DNA of 52,599 bases from an uncultured Pelagibacteraceae bacterium (GTDB lineage: Bacteria > Pseudomonadota > Alphaproteobacteria > Pelagibacterales > Pelagibacteraceae), in contig CACEQR010000002.1 of assembly GCA_902561765.1 (NCBI GenBank), forward strand, positions 102,501 through 155,099, written 5' to 3'. Made by a program: the position numbers and the translations under genes. Positions 20,325-28,893 of this stretch are shown here, one piece after another (positions within the stretch are counted from its first letter, which is position 1; every line of letters begins with the position of its first letter). The notes beneath the pieces are model-generated. The model was not told the origin of the DNA. It did not search any database and saw nothing but the letters and a program-made list of their open reading frames with translations.

Positions 20325-21062
20325 TTAATTTTTATATTCCATTATTTTTTTTAATTCCAGAAAATCTTCATGTGTATCAACACCTACTGGTTTAGTTTTT
20401 GCTAAACCAACATCTATACGTATTTTATTATCAATCAATCTTAATTGTTCTAAGTTTTGTAATTTTTCGTTTTGTGATTGATCAAATTGTACAAATTTTT
20501 TTAAATAGGTCACATTATAAATATAAATCCCAATATGGTGATAAATATTTTGTTTGGTTTTACTAGCTTCCCTAACAAATGATGTAGCAGTTGATAATTT
20601 ACCCTCTATTAGTTTTTCATTTGTGGTTACTTTTACAATATTTTTTTTTGACAAAATTTCCTCACTCTCTATCTCGCAGGCTAATGTTGAAACTTTTGAT
20701 TTTTTTTCTATTGTTTTTTCAAGAAGATTATTTACATCCTGAATATCAAGCATAGGTTCGTCTCCTTGTAGGTTAATTACATACTCAATATTGTCATTTT
20801 CTAATTTTTGAAAAGCCTCAAAAATTCTATCAGTTCCTGTTTTATGATCACTTTGGGTTAAAATGCATTTTCCACCATATTTGGTCACCTCATCAAATAT
20901 TTCCTTATCACCAGTTGCGACATAACTTTGATCAACTATTGATGAATTTGCAATTTTATAAACATGATTAATTATTGAAATGTTATTAATTTTTAACAAT
21001 GGTTTTTTTGGAAGCCTTGTTGCTGCCAATCTTGACGGGATTAAAATTACTGCGTTGTTCAT
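20325..21062 (-). CDS. kdsB: 3-deoxy-manno-octulosonate cytidylyltransferase
   Basis: A 245-residue CMP-Kdo synthetase that activates Kdo with CTP for lipid A core assembly. The N-terminal nucleotide-binding signature IPSRLAATRLPKKPL is clear, followed by YVATGD, GTDRIFEA and NLQGDEPML. The length is typical. Kdo metabolism is also represented by kdsD at 27073. It shares a transcript with pheA. The 98-bp gap to the divergent cytochrome gene contains a TGCGTC/GACGCA hairpin at 21078-21094. Confidence 0.97.
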   Translation of the reverse strand: MNNAVILIPSRLAATRLPKKPLLKINNISIINHVYKIANSSIVDQSYVATGDKEIFDEVTKYGGKCILTQSDHKTGTDRIFEAFQKLENDNIEYVINLQGDEPMLDIQDVNNLLEKTIEKKSKVSTLACEIESEEILSKKNIVKVTTNEKLIEGKLSTATSFVREASKTKQNIYHHIGIYIYNVTYLKKFVQFDQSQNEKLQNLEQLRLIDNKIRIDVGLAKTKPVGVDTHEDFLELKKIMEYKN

Positions 21063-21160
21063 AAAAATTAAGTATTATGCGTCTTTCAGACGCAATAATT
21101 AAAATTAAATTTAGTATTTTTTTTGTTTAACATGTTATACGAGGTTAATAATTAAAAATC

Positions 21161-21688
21161 ATGGATTCATTTGAAATTAATAAAATTATTGCTGCGGTAT
21201 TAGTTATTTTTATAGTTATTTTTGGTATTACTAAAATCTCAGACTATATATATTACGTGGAGAAACCAGCTCAATCTGCTTATAAAGTGGAATTTGCTGA
21301 AACAGATAATAAAAAATCTACTTCTACCCAAGAGGTGGACATAGCTGCTTTATTAGCAATGGGAAGTGTTGAACATGGTAAAACAGTTTTCAAAAAATGT
21401 AGCGCATGTCATTCTATTAAAAAAGGCGGAAGAAATAATATAGGGCCTGCACTTTATAACGTCTTAGGCAGAAATATGGGTGCATTAGAGGATTATAAAT
21501 ATTCAAAAGCTTTGATAGCATTTGGGAAAGATTGGACTTTTGAAGAAATGAATAGTTTTTTAATTAAACCCGCCACTTATATCAAGGGAACTAAGATGGC
21601 TTTTGCGGGGTTAAAAAAAGAAAAAGATAGAGCATCAGTTATACTATATATGAATGCAAATGCTGACACTCCTTTAGAATTACCTTAA
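21161..21688 (+). CDS. Membrane-anchored cytochrome c
   Basis: A 175-residue class I cytochrome c. One N-terminal membrane segment (about 8-25) anchors it, followed by a Ser/Thr-rich linker. The heme site is CSACH (C80, C83, H84), and M146 in GTKMAF is the likely sixth ligand. It resembles the alphaproteobacterial CycM/c552 type that links the bc1 complex to cytochrome oxidase without a soluble carrier. That role is inferred from the anchor and domain. The 3' end overlaps convergent argF by 9 bp. Confidence 0.93.
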   Translation: MDSFEINKIIAAVLVIFIVIFGITKISDYIYYVEKPAQSAYKVEFAETDNKKSTSTQEVDIAALLAMGSVEHGKTVFKKCSACHSIKKGGRNNIGPALYNVLGRNMGALEDYKYSKALIAFGKDWTFEEMNSFLIKPATYIKGTKMAFAGLKKEKDRASVILYMNANADTPLELP

Positions 21689-22612
21689 TTTATCAAAACA
21701 ATACAACAAGATACTTTTTTGAACATAAACTCTGTTAAGTGCCTGATGCCACACTTTTGATTGTCTCCCTAAAAAAACTTCGTCTTTGACCTCACCGCCT
21801 CTTGGAAGACAATGTAAAAATATTGCATCTTTCTTTGCATAACTCATAGTTTTGATATCAACTTTAAAATTTTTAAATGACTTTAATTTCTTTTTCTTAT
21901 TTACTCTATCATTCAATGAAATTATCTTATCTGTCATAACAACATCACAATTTTTAGCTGCTAATTCTTTTTTATTAAAAATTTTTACTTTTCCTTTCTT
22001 CTTTTTAATCCATGAGATAAGTGCTTTATTTGGTTGATAGTCTTTTGGACAGGCAATATTTAAAGATATCGAAAATTTTATGCATGCTTCTATGAGACTG
22101 TTCATCATATTATTACTGGCATCTCCAATCCAACATAACTTTAGTTTAGAGACATTTTTATTTTTAATTTCCTGAATTGTAAAAATATCTGACAAAACTT
22201 GAGTTGGGTGCGATGACGGACTTAATCCATTTATAATAGGTATTTTGGAATATTTTTTAAATTCATTTAATTTTTTATCAGAGTCAGTTCTTAACATAAA
22301 AGCATTGCCATATGTTGATAAGATTTTTGATGTATCTTCAATACTTTCTCCTCCAATTCCTAGATGTAATTCCTCTGGTCTCAAAGTTAATGATCCTCCT
22401 CCTAGTTGTTTAATTGCTAAATAAAAACTAAGTCTTGTTCTTAAACTAGATTTTTCAAACATTTGTAAGAGAATTTTTCCTTTTAAAGGAATATCTTTAT
22501 CTGGATCAAGAGTATTTAATTTTTTTCTTTTAAATTTTCTTTTTTTTGCATCAGAAAGAATTTTCTTTAAGTCTTGAACTGGAATATCCCTAATATGAAG
22601 AAAGTTTTTCAT
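21680..22612 (-). CDS. argF: Ornithine carbamoyltransferase
   Basis: A 310-residue enzyme making citrulline from ornithine and carbamoyl phosphate. The carbamoyl-phosphate loop reads FEKSSLRTR where FEKPSTRTR is usual, so the first Thr of STRTR is Leu. HPTQVLSD replaces HPCQALAD. The active-site HCLP is kept and followed directly by RGGE. The C-terminal helix ALNRVYVQKSILLY is typical. These changes look lineage-specific rather than inactivating. Its start overlaps the argD stop by 4 bp. Confidence 0.93.
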   Translation of the reverse strand: MKNFLHIRDIPVQDLKKILSDAKKRKFKRKKLNTLDPDKDIPLKGKILLQMFEKSSLRTRLSFYLAIKQLGGGSLTLRPEELHLGIGGESIEDTSKILSTYGNAFMLRTDSDKKLNEFKKYSKIPIINGLSPSSHPTQVLSDIFTIQEIKNKNVSKLKLCWIGDASNNMMNSLIEACIKFSISLNIACPKDYQPNKALISWIKKKKGKVKIFNKKELAAKNCDVVMTDKIISLNDRVNKKKKLKSFKNFKVDIKTMSYAKKDAIFLHCLPRGGEVKDEVFLGRQSKVWHQALNRVYVQKSILLYCFDKLR

Positions 22613-23781
22613 AAATTTTTATAGTCACTACAAACTTTTGTAATAATTTTCAAAGCCATATTAATTTCATTTTTAGTTACATTCAGAGGAGGTAAAATTC
22701 TAATTACATTCTCTGCTGCTCTAATTGTTAACAATTTATTTTTTAATAGACTTTCTATAAATTTTGATTGATCTTTATAAAGTTGAATCCCTAAGATTAA
22801 GCCTACACCTCTTATCTCTTTGATGATTTTTGGAAATTTATTTTTAATTTTATTTAATTCTGAAATAAAATATTTTGAATTGCTTTTAACCTTTGATAAA
22901 AAACCCTTTTTAAATATTTCATTCATAACAGCATTGCCTACTGACATTGCCAACGGATTTCCACCAAAAGTAGATCCATGTGTACCAGGCACCATAGCTT
23001 TTGAAACTTTTTTTGTCATCAAAACAGCTCCAATAGGAAATCCACCGCCAATTCCTTTAGCTATTGGAACTATATCAGGTTTTATATTTGCATATTCATA
23101 TGAAAAAAACCTACCAGTTCTGCCTATTCCACATTGGACCTCATCCAAAATTAAAAGAATTTTTTTCTTGTTACAAATCTTTCTTATTTCTTTTAAACAC
23201 CAAGTGGGTATCACTTTTATTCCACCCTCTCCCATTATCGGTTCAATCATTATAGCAGCTGTTTTATTTGTTATTTTTTTTTTAAGTTCCTTATGGTTTC
23301 CAAATTTAAAATGGTCAAATCCTCCTACTTTTGGACCAAATCCCTCAATCATTTTTTTTGATCCACTTGCATTTATTGCTGCAATTGTTCTTCCGTGAAA
23401 AGAATTTTTTATACATAAAATTCTATTTTTTTTCGGCTTTCCAATTGAATAAAAATATCTTCTTGCAACTTTTATAGCAGCCTCAGTGGCTTCAGCTCCA
23501 CTATTTTGGAAAATAACTGCATCTGCAAATGTTTTATTTGTCAATTTTTTAGCTAACTCTTCTCCTTCAGGAATTTTAAATGAATTTGAAACATGCCAGA
23601 GTTTTTGTGATTGCTTTTTTATTGCTTTAACTAAAATCGGATTTGTGTGACCTAACGAATTTACAGCAATACCCTGAACAAAATCTAAAAATTTAACTCC
23701 ATTATAAGTATAAAGAAAAGATCCTTTTCCTCTTCTAAAAGACAAGTTTCTTCTTTTATAATTTTTTGCTAGCGAACTCAT
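22609..23781 (-). CDS. argD: Acetylornithine aminotransferase
   Basis: A 390-residue PLP-dependent class III aminotransferase that converts N-acetylglutamate semialdehyde to N-acetylornithine. It may also serve lysine synthesis (DapC role), as often suggested for this family. Visible are FQNSGAEATEAAIK, the NSFHGRT segment, LILDEVQCGIGRTG, and the PLP lysine K242 in AKGIGGGFPIGA. It precedes argF in one unit, so two arginine steps are co-transcribed. The gap to the upstream permease gene is 6 bp. Confidence 0.96.
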   Translation of the reverse strand: MSSLAKNYKRRNLSFRRGKGSFLYTYNGVKFLDFVQGIAVNSLGHTNPILVKAIKKQSQKLWHVSNSFKIPEGEELAKKLTNKTFADAVIFQNSGAEATEAAIKVARRYFYSIGKPKKNRILCIKNSFHGRTIAAINASGSKKMIEGFGPKVGGFDHFKFGNHKELKKKITNKTAAIMIEPIMGEGGIKVIPTWCLKEIRKICNKKKILLILDEVQCGIGRTGRFFSYEYANIKPDIVPIAKGIGGGFPIGAVLMTKKVSKAMVPGTHGSTFGGNPLAMSVGNAVMNEIFKKGFLSKVKSNSKYFISELNKIKNKFPKIIKEIRGVGLILGIQLYKDQSKFIESLLKNKLLTIRAAENVIRILPPLNVTKNEINMALKIITKVCSDYKNL

Positions 23782-23787
23782 TTTAAA

Positions 23788-24600
23788 TTAAGATTTAATT
23801 TTATAACCTTTGTGAACTAAAAAGTAGGCTAAATATGTAATTAATAAACTTAAAAAAGTTAACAAATTAATGCCAAATAATACTGAACCGTCTAATTGAC
23901 CAATGAATGAATATCTAAATCCATCAATCATATGAAAGAAGGGATTGTAATTGCTTAGCACTCTTAAAAAATCAGGCAATCTGTCGATACTATAAAAAGT
24001 ACCACTTAAAAAACTTAAGGGTACAATTATAAAGTTAGTAACAGTGCTCATTTGATCAAATTTATCAGCATATAATCCTACAATTAGTCCTAGTGATCCC
24101 ATAAATAGTCCTCCCAAAAACAAATAAACAAACCACAAGAGAAAATTTTGTACCGATAAATCGATAAAAATTACAAAAATTAAAGTAGAAACTATTGCTA
24201 TTAATACACCTCTTGCAGCTGAAGCTAATGTTATTGCAAATACTACTTCTGATGAAGATAAAGGACTATGAACAACATCGGTAATTGTGCCCATCATTTT
24301 TCCCATCATTAAAGAAGAGCTAGAATGAGCAAAACTTTGTTGAATTACTTGCATCATAATCAAACCACTTGCTAAAAATTTTATGTAAGATACCCCTAAT
24401 ACGTCTGATCTTTGGTCTCCAATAGCTAAAGAGATAACGGTTAGAAATAATATACTAGTTAATATTGGACCAAGCAAAGTTTGTCCAGAAACAGTCAAAA
24501 ATCTCAAAACTTCTTTTTTAAACAAAGAGTAAGCCCCTACCCAGTTTATAATTCCAAATCTTCTCGAACCAATTTGATATTTTTTTTGTAATTCAACCAT
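23788..24600 (-). CDS. ABC-2 type transporter permease
   Basis: A 270-residue integral membrane protein with about six hydrophobic segments and the ABC-2 C-terminal pattern around PLSFLSGTFYSIDRLPD, followed by NPFFHMIDGFRYSFIG. This belongs to the YadH/NodJ-like export permeases. No ATPase lies next to it, so its partner must be encoded elsewhere. The substrate cannot be read from the sequence; homologues export lipids, polysaccharides or drugs. It heads a leftward unit with argD and argF. Confidence 0.9.
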   Translation of the reverse strand: MVELQKKYQIGSRRFGIINWVGAYSLFKKEVLRFLTVSGQTLLGPILTSILFLTVISLAIGDQRSDVLGVSYIKFLASGLIMMQVIQQSFAHSSSSLMMGKMMGTITDVVHSPLSSSEVVFAITLASAARGVLIAIVSTLIFVIFIDLSVQNFLLWFVYLFLGGLFMGSLGLIVGLYADKFDQMSTVTNFIIVPLSFLSGTFYSIDRLPDFLRVLSNYNPFFHMIDGFRYSFIGQLDGSVLFGINLLTFLSLLITYLAYFLVHKGYKIKS

Positions 24601-24663
24601 AAGTAATTATTAATAAACTTTTTTTTGGATATTTGTTAAAAAACAAAAAAAAAAGCTTGTTAT

Positions 24664-24682
24664 AGAGCATTAATTGTGCTCT
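24664..24682. other. Short hairpin upstream of gcrA
   Basis: AGAGCA and TGCTCT form a 6-bp inverted repeat with a 7-base loop in the 127-bp gap between the ABC-2 permease and gcrA, which are divergent. It could be an operator or a stem in the gcrA leader. No function can be assigned. Confidence 0.35.
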
Positions 24683-24727
24683 CAAGATAGTGTTGTATAA
24701 ATTTTAAATTATACTAAATATAGTAAT

Positions 24728-25225
24728 ATGAGCTGGACAGAAGAAAAGGTAAGTAAACTCAAGGAACTTTGGGGCAAAGGCCAAACAGCAAGTCAAATTG
24801 CTGGAATAATTGGGGGAGTAAGTAGAAATGCAGTTATAGGTAAAGCTCATAGATTGAACTTATCAGCAAAAATTAAAACACGATCTACAATTTCACAAAA
24901 TACTATTAATACTAATTCTCAAAATAATATTGAATTTAAAAAAAGTAGTCGAAAAAATAGATTTAGATCACTGCTTTTAGATAAAAATTTTGAAGCAGCA
25001 AAAAATCTTCAGTTAGAAGATTTAAATGAAAATACATGCAAATATATGGAAGCACATCCAGATGAAAAAGACTCATCATTTTGTGGTAGAAAAACTGTTG
25101 AAAAATTTTCTTATTGTCCACTTCATCTAATGATTGTTTTTCAACCAAAAGGTAAAAAAGATGAAGTAATAGATAAAGATGAAGAGGTTCCTCAGTTTAT
25201 AGAAAAAAAAGTAAAATCAGCATAA
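24728..25225 (+). CDS. gcrA: GcrA cell cycle regulator
   Basis: A 165-residue alphaproteobacterial transcription factor. The N-terminal helix-turn-helix opens with MSWTEEKVSKLKELWGKG and continues SASQIAG-like to GVSRNAVIGKAHRLNLS, the GcrA signature. The C-terminal part with CKYMEAHPDEKDSSFCGRKT and YCPLH matches the sigma-70-interacting region. In Caulobacter, GcrA acts with sigma-70 at promoters methylated at GANTC by CcrM. Its presence in so small a gene set suggests a retained core of that circuit. It abuts the SHOCT gene tail to tail. Confidence 0.95.
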   Translation: MSWTEEKVSKLKELWGKGQTASQIAGIIGGVSRNAVIGKAHRLNLSAKIKTRSTISQNTINTNSQNNIEFKKSSRKNRFRSLLLDKNFEAAKNLQLEDLNENTCKYMEAHPDEKDSSFCGRKTVEKFSYCPLHLMIVFQPKGKKDEVIDKDEEVPQFIEKKVKSA

Positions 25226-25226
25226 T

Positions 25227-25481
25227 TTATTCTAGTATCTTTTCCTTAGCTTTTTTAAATTCCTCATCACTGAGTATTCCTTTGTCATGTAGTTCTTTTA
25301 ATTCTTTAATTTGATCTATAACTTCTAAATTTTGTTTTTGATTTTCTTTATTCAAGTCTAAATCTTTTTCTTCTTTGATAATTTGTTTTGCTTCAACGCC
25401 CCTAGTTATAGCTTTAACAGCAATAGATAAAACAAAGACTAATATGGCAAAGACTGTAATATATATAATATTTTCTAACAT
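25227..25481 (-). CDS. Small membrane protein with SHOCT domain
   Basis: An 84-residue protein with one N-terminal membrane helix (about 4-25), a charged linker, and a C-terminal SHOCT motif (LKELHDKGILSDEEFKKAKEKILE). SHOCT tails are found on many unrelated proteins and probably mediate oligomerisation. The start overlaps the stop of the upstream NDUFA9-like gene by one base. No specific function can be given. Confidence 0.85.
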   Translation of the reverse strand: MLENIIYITVFAILVFVLSIAVKAITRGVEAKQIIKEEKDLDLNKENQKQNLEVIDQIKELKELHDKGILSDEEFKKAKEKILE

Positions 25482-26443
25482 TAATTCAATTTGTTAATTT
25501 TTTTTGAAAATTGACCACCACTTGTCCAATTAAAACTATATTGGTTAATCTCATTCTCGAATTTTTTATTTGCATTTATTTTTAAATCAAAATTTGTTTT
25601 ATATTTTTTAGAAACTATATTATCATATTTTAATAATCTAAGCTGATCCATTGTCAATAATGGCTTTGGCATTAATTGAAACAATTTAGCATTTAATTTT
25701 GCTAAAGGTAAAGGTAAAGGAAATAGAAATCTTTTTTTATTTATTGATTTTAAAATTTTTATCAATATTTCTTTAAATGTCAAAACTTCAGGGCCTATAC
25801 ATTCAATAGTTTCTCCAGTAATTTTTTGTTGGACAATTTCAAAGATAATATTTGCAAGATCTGAGACATGTATAGGAGTAAATTTTGTTTTTCCGCCATA
25901 GTATAATGGCATGACTGGAAGAATACTTAATAAACTCATGAAGTTTGTTGTAAAATTATCATCCACTGAATACACTAAAGATGGTTTTAAAATTACAGAT
26001 TTGGGAAAATTCTTTCTTACTTTTTTTTCACCATTTAATTTACTTGTTGCATATTTACTATCTGAAGCATTTTCAATTCCTAAAGCAGATAAATTAATAA
26101 ATTGTTCAATGGAGTTTTTTAAAGCCAAATTAGATAGAAGAGATGGCAAATCCGAATGTATTAAATTAAAGTCATTTTGTTTTTTTTCATAAAGAATTCC
26201 AATCAAATTTATACATATAGAAGATCTTTGCATTAATTGAGATATAACTTCCTCCTTAAAAGAACTAATCTCCTCCAGCTCTAAATATCCATAATTCGAT
26301 TGTGTTTTGATTTGATAGCCTTTTCGGTGAATACTTCTAGTTACCGCAATAACTCTATAGTTATTTTTTGTAAATTTTCTAATTAAAGATTTTCCTATTT
26401 GACCTGATGAACCAAATATTAAAATTGAATCCTGATTTTTCAT
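25481..26443 (-). CDS. NDUFA9-like NAD(P)-binding protein
   Basis: An extended short-chain dehydrogenase-like protein of 320 residues from the chosen start MKNQDSILIFG at 26443. A longer reading from 26521 would run into the divergent rnd gene and lacks family similarity. The dinucleotide loop is GSSGQIG (11-17). It then follows the NmrA/NDUFA9 layout with SKLNGEKKVR and a C-terminal region with MDQLRLLKYDN. Alphaproteobacterial and mitochondrial homologues attach to or help assemble respiratory complex I. The link to complex I is inferred from family. Confidence 0.86.
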   Translation of the reverse strand: MKNQDSILIFGSSGQIGKSLIRKFTKNNYRVIAVTRSIHRKGYQIKTQSNYGYLELEEISSFKEEVISQLMQRSSICINLIGILYEKKQNDFNLIHSDLPSLLSNLALKNSIEQFINLSALGIENASDSKYATSKLNGEKKVRKNFPKSVILKPSLVYSVDDNFTTNFMSLLSILPVMPLYYGGKTKFTPIHVSDLANIIFEIVQQKITGETIECIGPEVLTFKEILIKILKSINKKRFLFPLPLPLAKLNAKLFQLMPKPLLTMDQLRLLKYDNIVSKKYKTNFDLKINANKKFENEINQYSFNWTSGGQFSKKINKLN

Positions 26444-26459
26444 ATATATATATCTATTA

Positions 26460-27071
26460 ATGAATTTAGATATTAAATTACATAAACAAGATTTACCAGA
26501 TGAAATAAAGTTCAGTGACAAGATAGCAATAGATTGCGAGTTTACAGGGCTGAATGTTGAGAGAGATAGACTTTGTTTGCTACAAATATCCTCAGGAGAA
26601 AATGATGCTCACATTATTCAATTAAATAAAGACAATTATGACGCTCCAAATCTTAAAAAAATTCTAGACGATGAAAATGTAATTAAATTGTTTCACTTTG
26701 CTAGAGCTGATCTTTTATTTATAAAAAAATATTTAGAGGTAGATGTAAAAAATGTCCATTGTACAAAAGTTATGAGTAAAATTGCAAGAAGCTATTCAGA
26801 TAAACATGGATTAAAAGATTTAATTAAAGAGTTTATTGGCATAGATATAAGCAAGCAATTACAAACCTCAGATTTTGGAGGTGAATTATCTGATAAACAA
26901 TTGAAATACTGCGCTCAAGATGTAGTTTATCTTCATAAAATATATGCGTCTTTAAAAAAAATATTGGAAAGAGAAAAAAGAATAGATCTTTATAACGAAA
27001 CAATAATGTTTATAAATACAAGAGTAAAGTTGGATTTTGCTTCATTTAAAGATGATATCTGGTCTCACTAA
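26460..27071 (+). CDS. rnd: Ribonuclease D, short form
   Basis: A 203-residue DEDDy 3'-5' exoribonuclease. Exo I is IAIDCEFTGL, Exo II is around FHFARADLLF, and Exo III is YCAQDVVYLHKIY. It lacks the C-terminal HRDC domains of Escherichia coli RNase D, as is common in Alphaproteobacteria. The family trims tRNA and other small RNA 3' ends. Only 16 bp separate it from the divergent NDUFA9-like gene, and it begins a unit that continues into kdsD, lptC and lptB. Confidence 0.92.
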   Translation: MNLDIKLHKQDLPDEIKFSDKIAIDCEFTGLNVERDRLCLLQISSGENDAHIIQLNKDNYDAPNLKKILDDENVIKLFHFARADLLFIKKYLEVDVKNVHCTKVMSKIARSYSDKHGLKDLIKEFIGIDISKQLQTSDFGGELSDKQLKYCAQDVVYLHKIYASLKKILEREKRIDLYNETIMFINTRVKLDFASFKDDIWSH

Positions 27072-27072
27072 A

Positions 27073-28053
27073 ATGAGAAATAAAAATTTATTAAGTATAG
27101 CTAGAGAGGTTATTAAACTAGAAAAAGATTCTCTTATAAAACTTCATTCTAGTATTGGTAAATCTTTTGAAAAAATTATCAAAACGATTCTTAATTGCAA
27201 AAATGGAAAAGTGGTAATTTCTGGAGTTGGTAAAAGTGGTATAATAGGAAAAAAATGGTCTGCAACATTATCTTCTACTGGCACACCTTCATTTTTTTTA
27301 GATGCATCAAATGCAAGTCATGGAGATTTAGGGCAAATAACATCCAACGATATTATAATTTTAATAAGTCTAAGTGGACAAAGCGATGAATTAAAAAATA
27401 TAATCCAATTTGCATCCAGAAATTCAAGTATTAAGTTGATAGGCATTACCTCAAAAAAAGATTCTATTTTATATAAGAATTCAGATGTTAAATTTTTATT
27501 ACCTAATGTTAAAGAGGCAGGCCCAGGTAGTTTTGTACCAACATCATCAACTACAGTTCAAATGGCCCTTGGAGATGCAATTGCAATTACATGCATGCGA
27601 TACAAAAAATTTAGCAAATTAGATTTTAAAAAATTTCACCCAAGTGGATCTTTATCTGTGAAACTTAAAACAGTTGAAGATTTAATGCTAGTAGGAAGAA
27701 AAATACCTTTTGTAAATGAAAATGTGAGCATGAGAACTGCAATAAAAAATATAGCAAAAAAAGGACTAGGTGCTTTAGTAGTTAAAAACAAAAATAATAA
27801 AACTACAGGTTTTCTTGCGGATGGTGATTTAAAAAGACTCTCTAATTTAAAAATAGGATTTGAAAATTTAGAAATTAGAAAAGTTATGAAAAAAAATCCA
27901 ATTACAGTAGACAAAAATATGTTAGCAGCTCAAGCATTATCTATAATGAATACAAAAAAAATAACTAGTTTATGTGTTCATCAAAATAATAAAAAAAATG
28001 TCACAATTGGTTTTATACACATACATGCAATTTTAAATGCAAATATCAATTAA
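27073..28053 (+). CDS. kdsD: Arabinose-5-phosphate isomerase KdsD (KpsF/GutQ family)
   Basis: A 326-residue enzyme from the ATG at 27073, one base after the rnd stop; a longer frame starting at 27037 would overlap rnd. It converts ribulose 5-phosphate to arabinose 5-phosphate, the precursor of Kdo. The SIS domain shows VVISGVGKSGIIGKKWSATLSSTGTPS, then HASHGDLGQ-like DASNASHGDLGQ and HPSGSL. Two CBS domains follow from about residue 205. It starts an envelope group with lptC and lptB directly downstream, but kdsC is not between them. Confidence 0.95.
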   Translation: MRNKNLLSIAREVIKLEKDSLIKLHSSIGKSFEKIIKTILNCKNGKVVISGVGKSGIIGKKWSATLSSTGTPSFFLDASNASHGDLGQITSNDIIILISLSGQSDELKNIIQFASRNSSIKLIGITSKKDSILYKNSDVKFLLPNVKEAGPGSFVPTSSTTVQMALGDAIAITCMRYKKFSKLDFKKFHPSGSLSVKLKTVEDLMLVGRKIPFVNENVSMRTAIKNIAKKGLGALVVKNKNNKTTGFLADGDLKRLSNLKIGFENLEIRKVMKKNPITVDKNMLAAQALSIMNTKKITSLCVHQNNKKNVTIGFIHIHAILNANIN

Positions 28054-28893
28054 ATGTCAATTAAGTCTCTAATTCAATCATTAATATTATTACTTATCAT
28101 AATTATTGTTGCTGGTGTATATTTTAAATATTTCGATACAAAAAAAAATTTAGTCAATGAATTAACATTGTCAAATGAAACAAATCAGGAAAAACTAGAA
28201 GAACTAGAAAAAAAAATATCTGATTTAGAGCAGAAGAATAAACAACTTAATCAAAAAATTAAAAATGATAAAGCTGCATCAAATAATATATTAGTAAAAG
28301 AAGATAAAAAAGAAATTGATGTAATTAAAGAAAACACAATATCTAAAGAAAATAACTTAAATGCTAAAAAAAGTGATGATAAAATAAAAATTGAAGAAGA
28401 TGCAATTGAAACTAAATCAAAAAAAATTAACGAAAAAGAAAAGCCAAAAAAAAAAGAAATTAAAAACCTTGTAAAAGATGTTGAATATACTTCTGTAGAT
28501 CAAAAAGGAAATAAATTTTACCTTTTGGCAACGTCTGGAAAATCAAACATTAATAATAGCAATATATTGGACTTAGAAAATGTACGAGGTAAAATCACAT
28601 CAGACACCAGGGATACAATATATATAGTCTCTGATTTTGCTCAATACCACTCTATAAATTTAAATTCAAAATTTTACGAAAATGTCGTAATAAATTATCA
28701 GGATAAGCAAATTAATTGTATTAATTTTGACATTAATATGGAAACAAATAAAGCAATAGCATATAATGAAGTCATAATTACTGATCCAAAATCAACAATA
28801 AAAGCTGGAATGGTTGAATTTGATTTAAAAACAAAAAATATTGATATTAAACCTGAAAGTGCAATAGAAAATATAGAAGTTTTAAGATTTTAA
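28054..28893 (+). CDS. lptC: LptC-like lipopolysaccharide transport protein with a long charged linker
   Basis: A 279-residue bitopic protein. Residues about 7-25 form a membrane helix. Residues 40-145 are a Lys/Glu-rich, coiled-coil-like linker that normal LptC (about 190 residues) lacks. The C-terminal part from about 150 (VEYTSVDQKGNKFYLLATSG) fits the LptC beta-jellyroll. In the Lpt bridge, LptC receives LPS from LptB2FG and passes it to LptA. The position between kdsD and lptB supports the call. No lptA gene follows. Overlap with lptB is one base. Confidence 0.8.
   Translation: MSIKSLIQSLILLLIIIIVAGVYFKYFDTKKNLVNELTLSNETNQEKLEELEKKISDLEQKNKQLNQKIKNDKAASNNILVKEDKKEIDVIKENTISKENNLNAKKSDDKIKIEEDAIETKSKKINEKEKPKKKEIKNLVKDVEYTSVDQKGNKFYLLATSGKSNINNSNILDLENVRGKITSDTRDTIYIVSDFAQYHSINLNSKFYENVVINYQDKQINCINFDINMETNKAIAYNEVIITDPKSTIKAGMVEFDLKTKNIDIKPESAIENIEVLRF

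Noticed and set aside
21078..21094. TGCGTC/GACGCA hairpin as a terminator
   Set aside because: It lies between two divergent starts, where a terminator is not expected; it may be an operator, but nothing supports a specific role.
22820..23398. A 192-codon frame antisense to argD
   Set aside because: It is a shadow of the strongly conserved argD frame; its hydrophobic look comes from reading AT-rich coding DNA backwards.
26444..26521. Longer N-terminus for the NDUFA9-like protein
   Set aside because: The extra 26 residues have no family similarity and run into the divergent rnd gene.
27037..27072. Longer kdsD start at 27037
   Set aside because: It overlaps the end of rnd by 35 bp; the ATG at 27073 gives the normal KdsD start.
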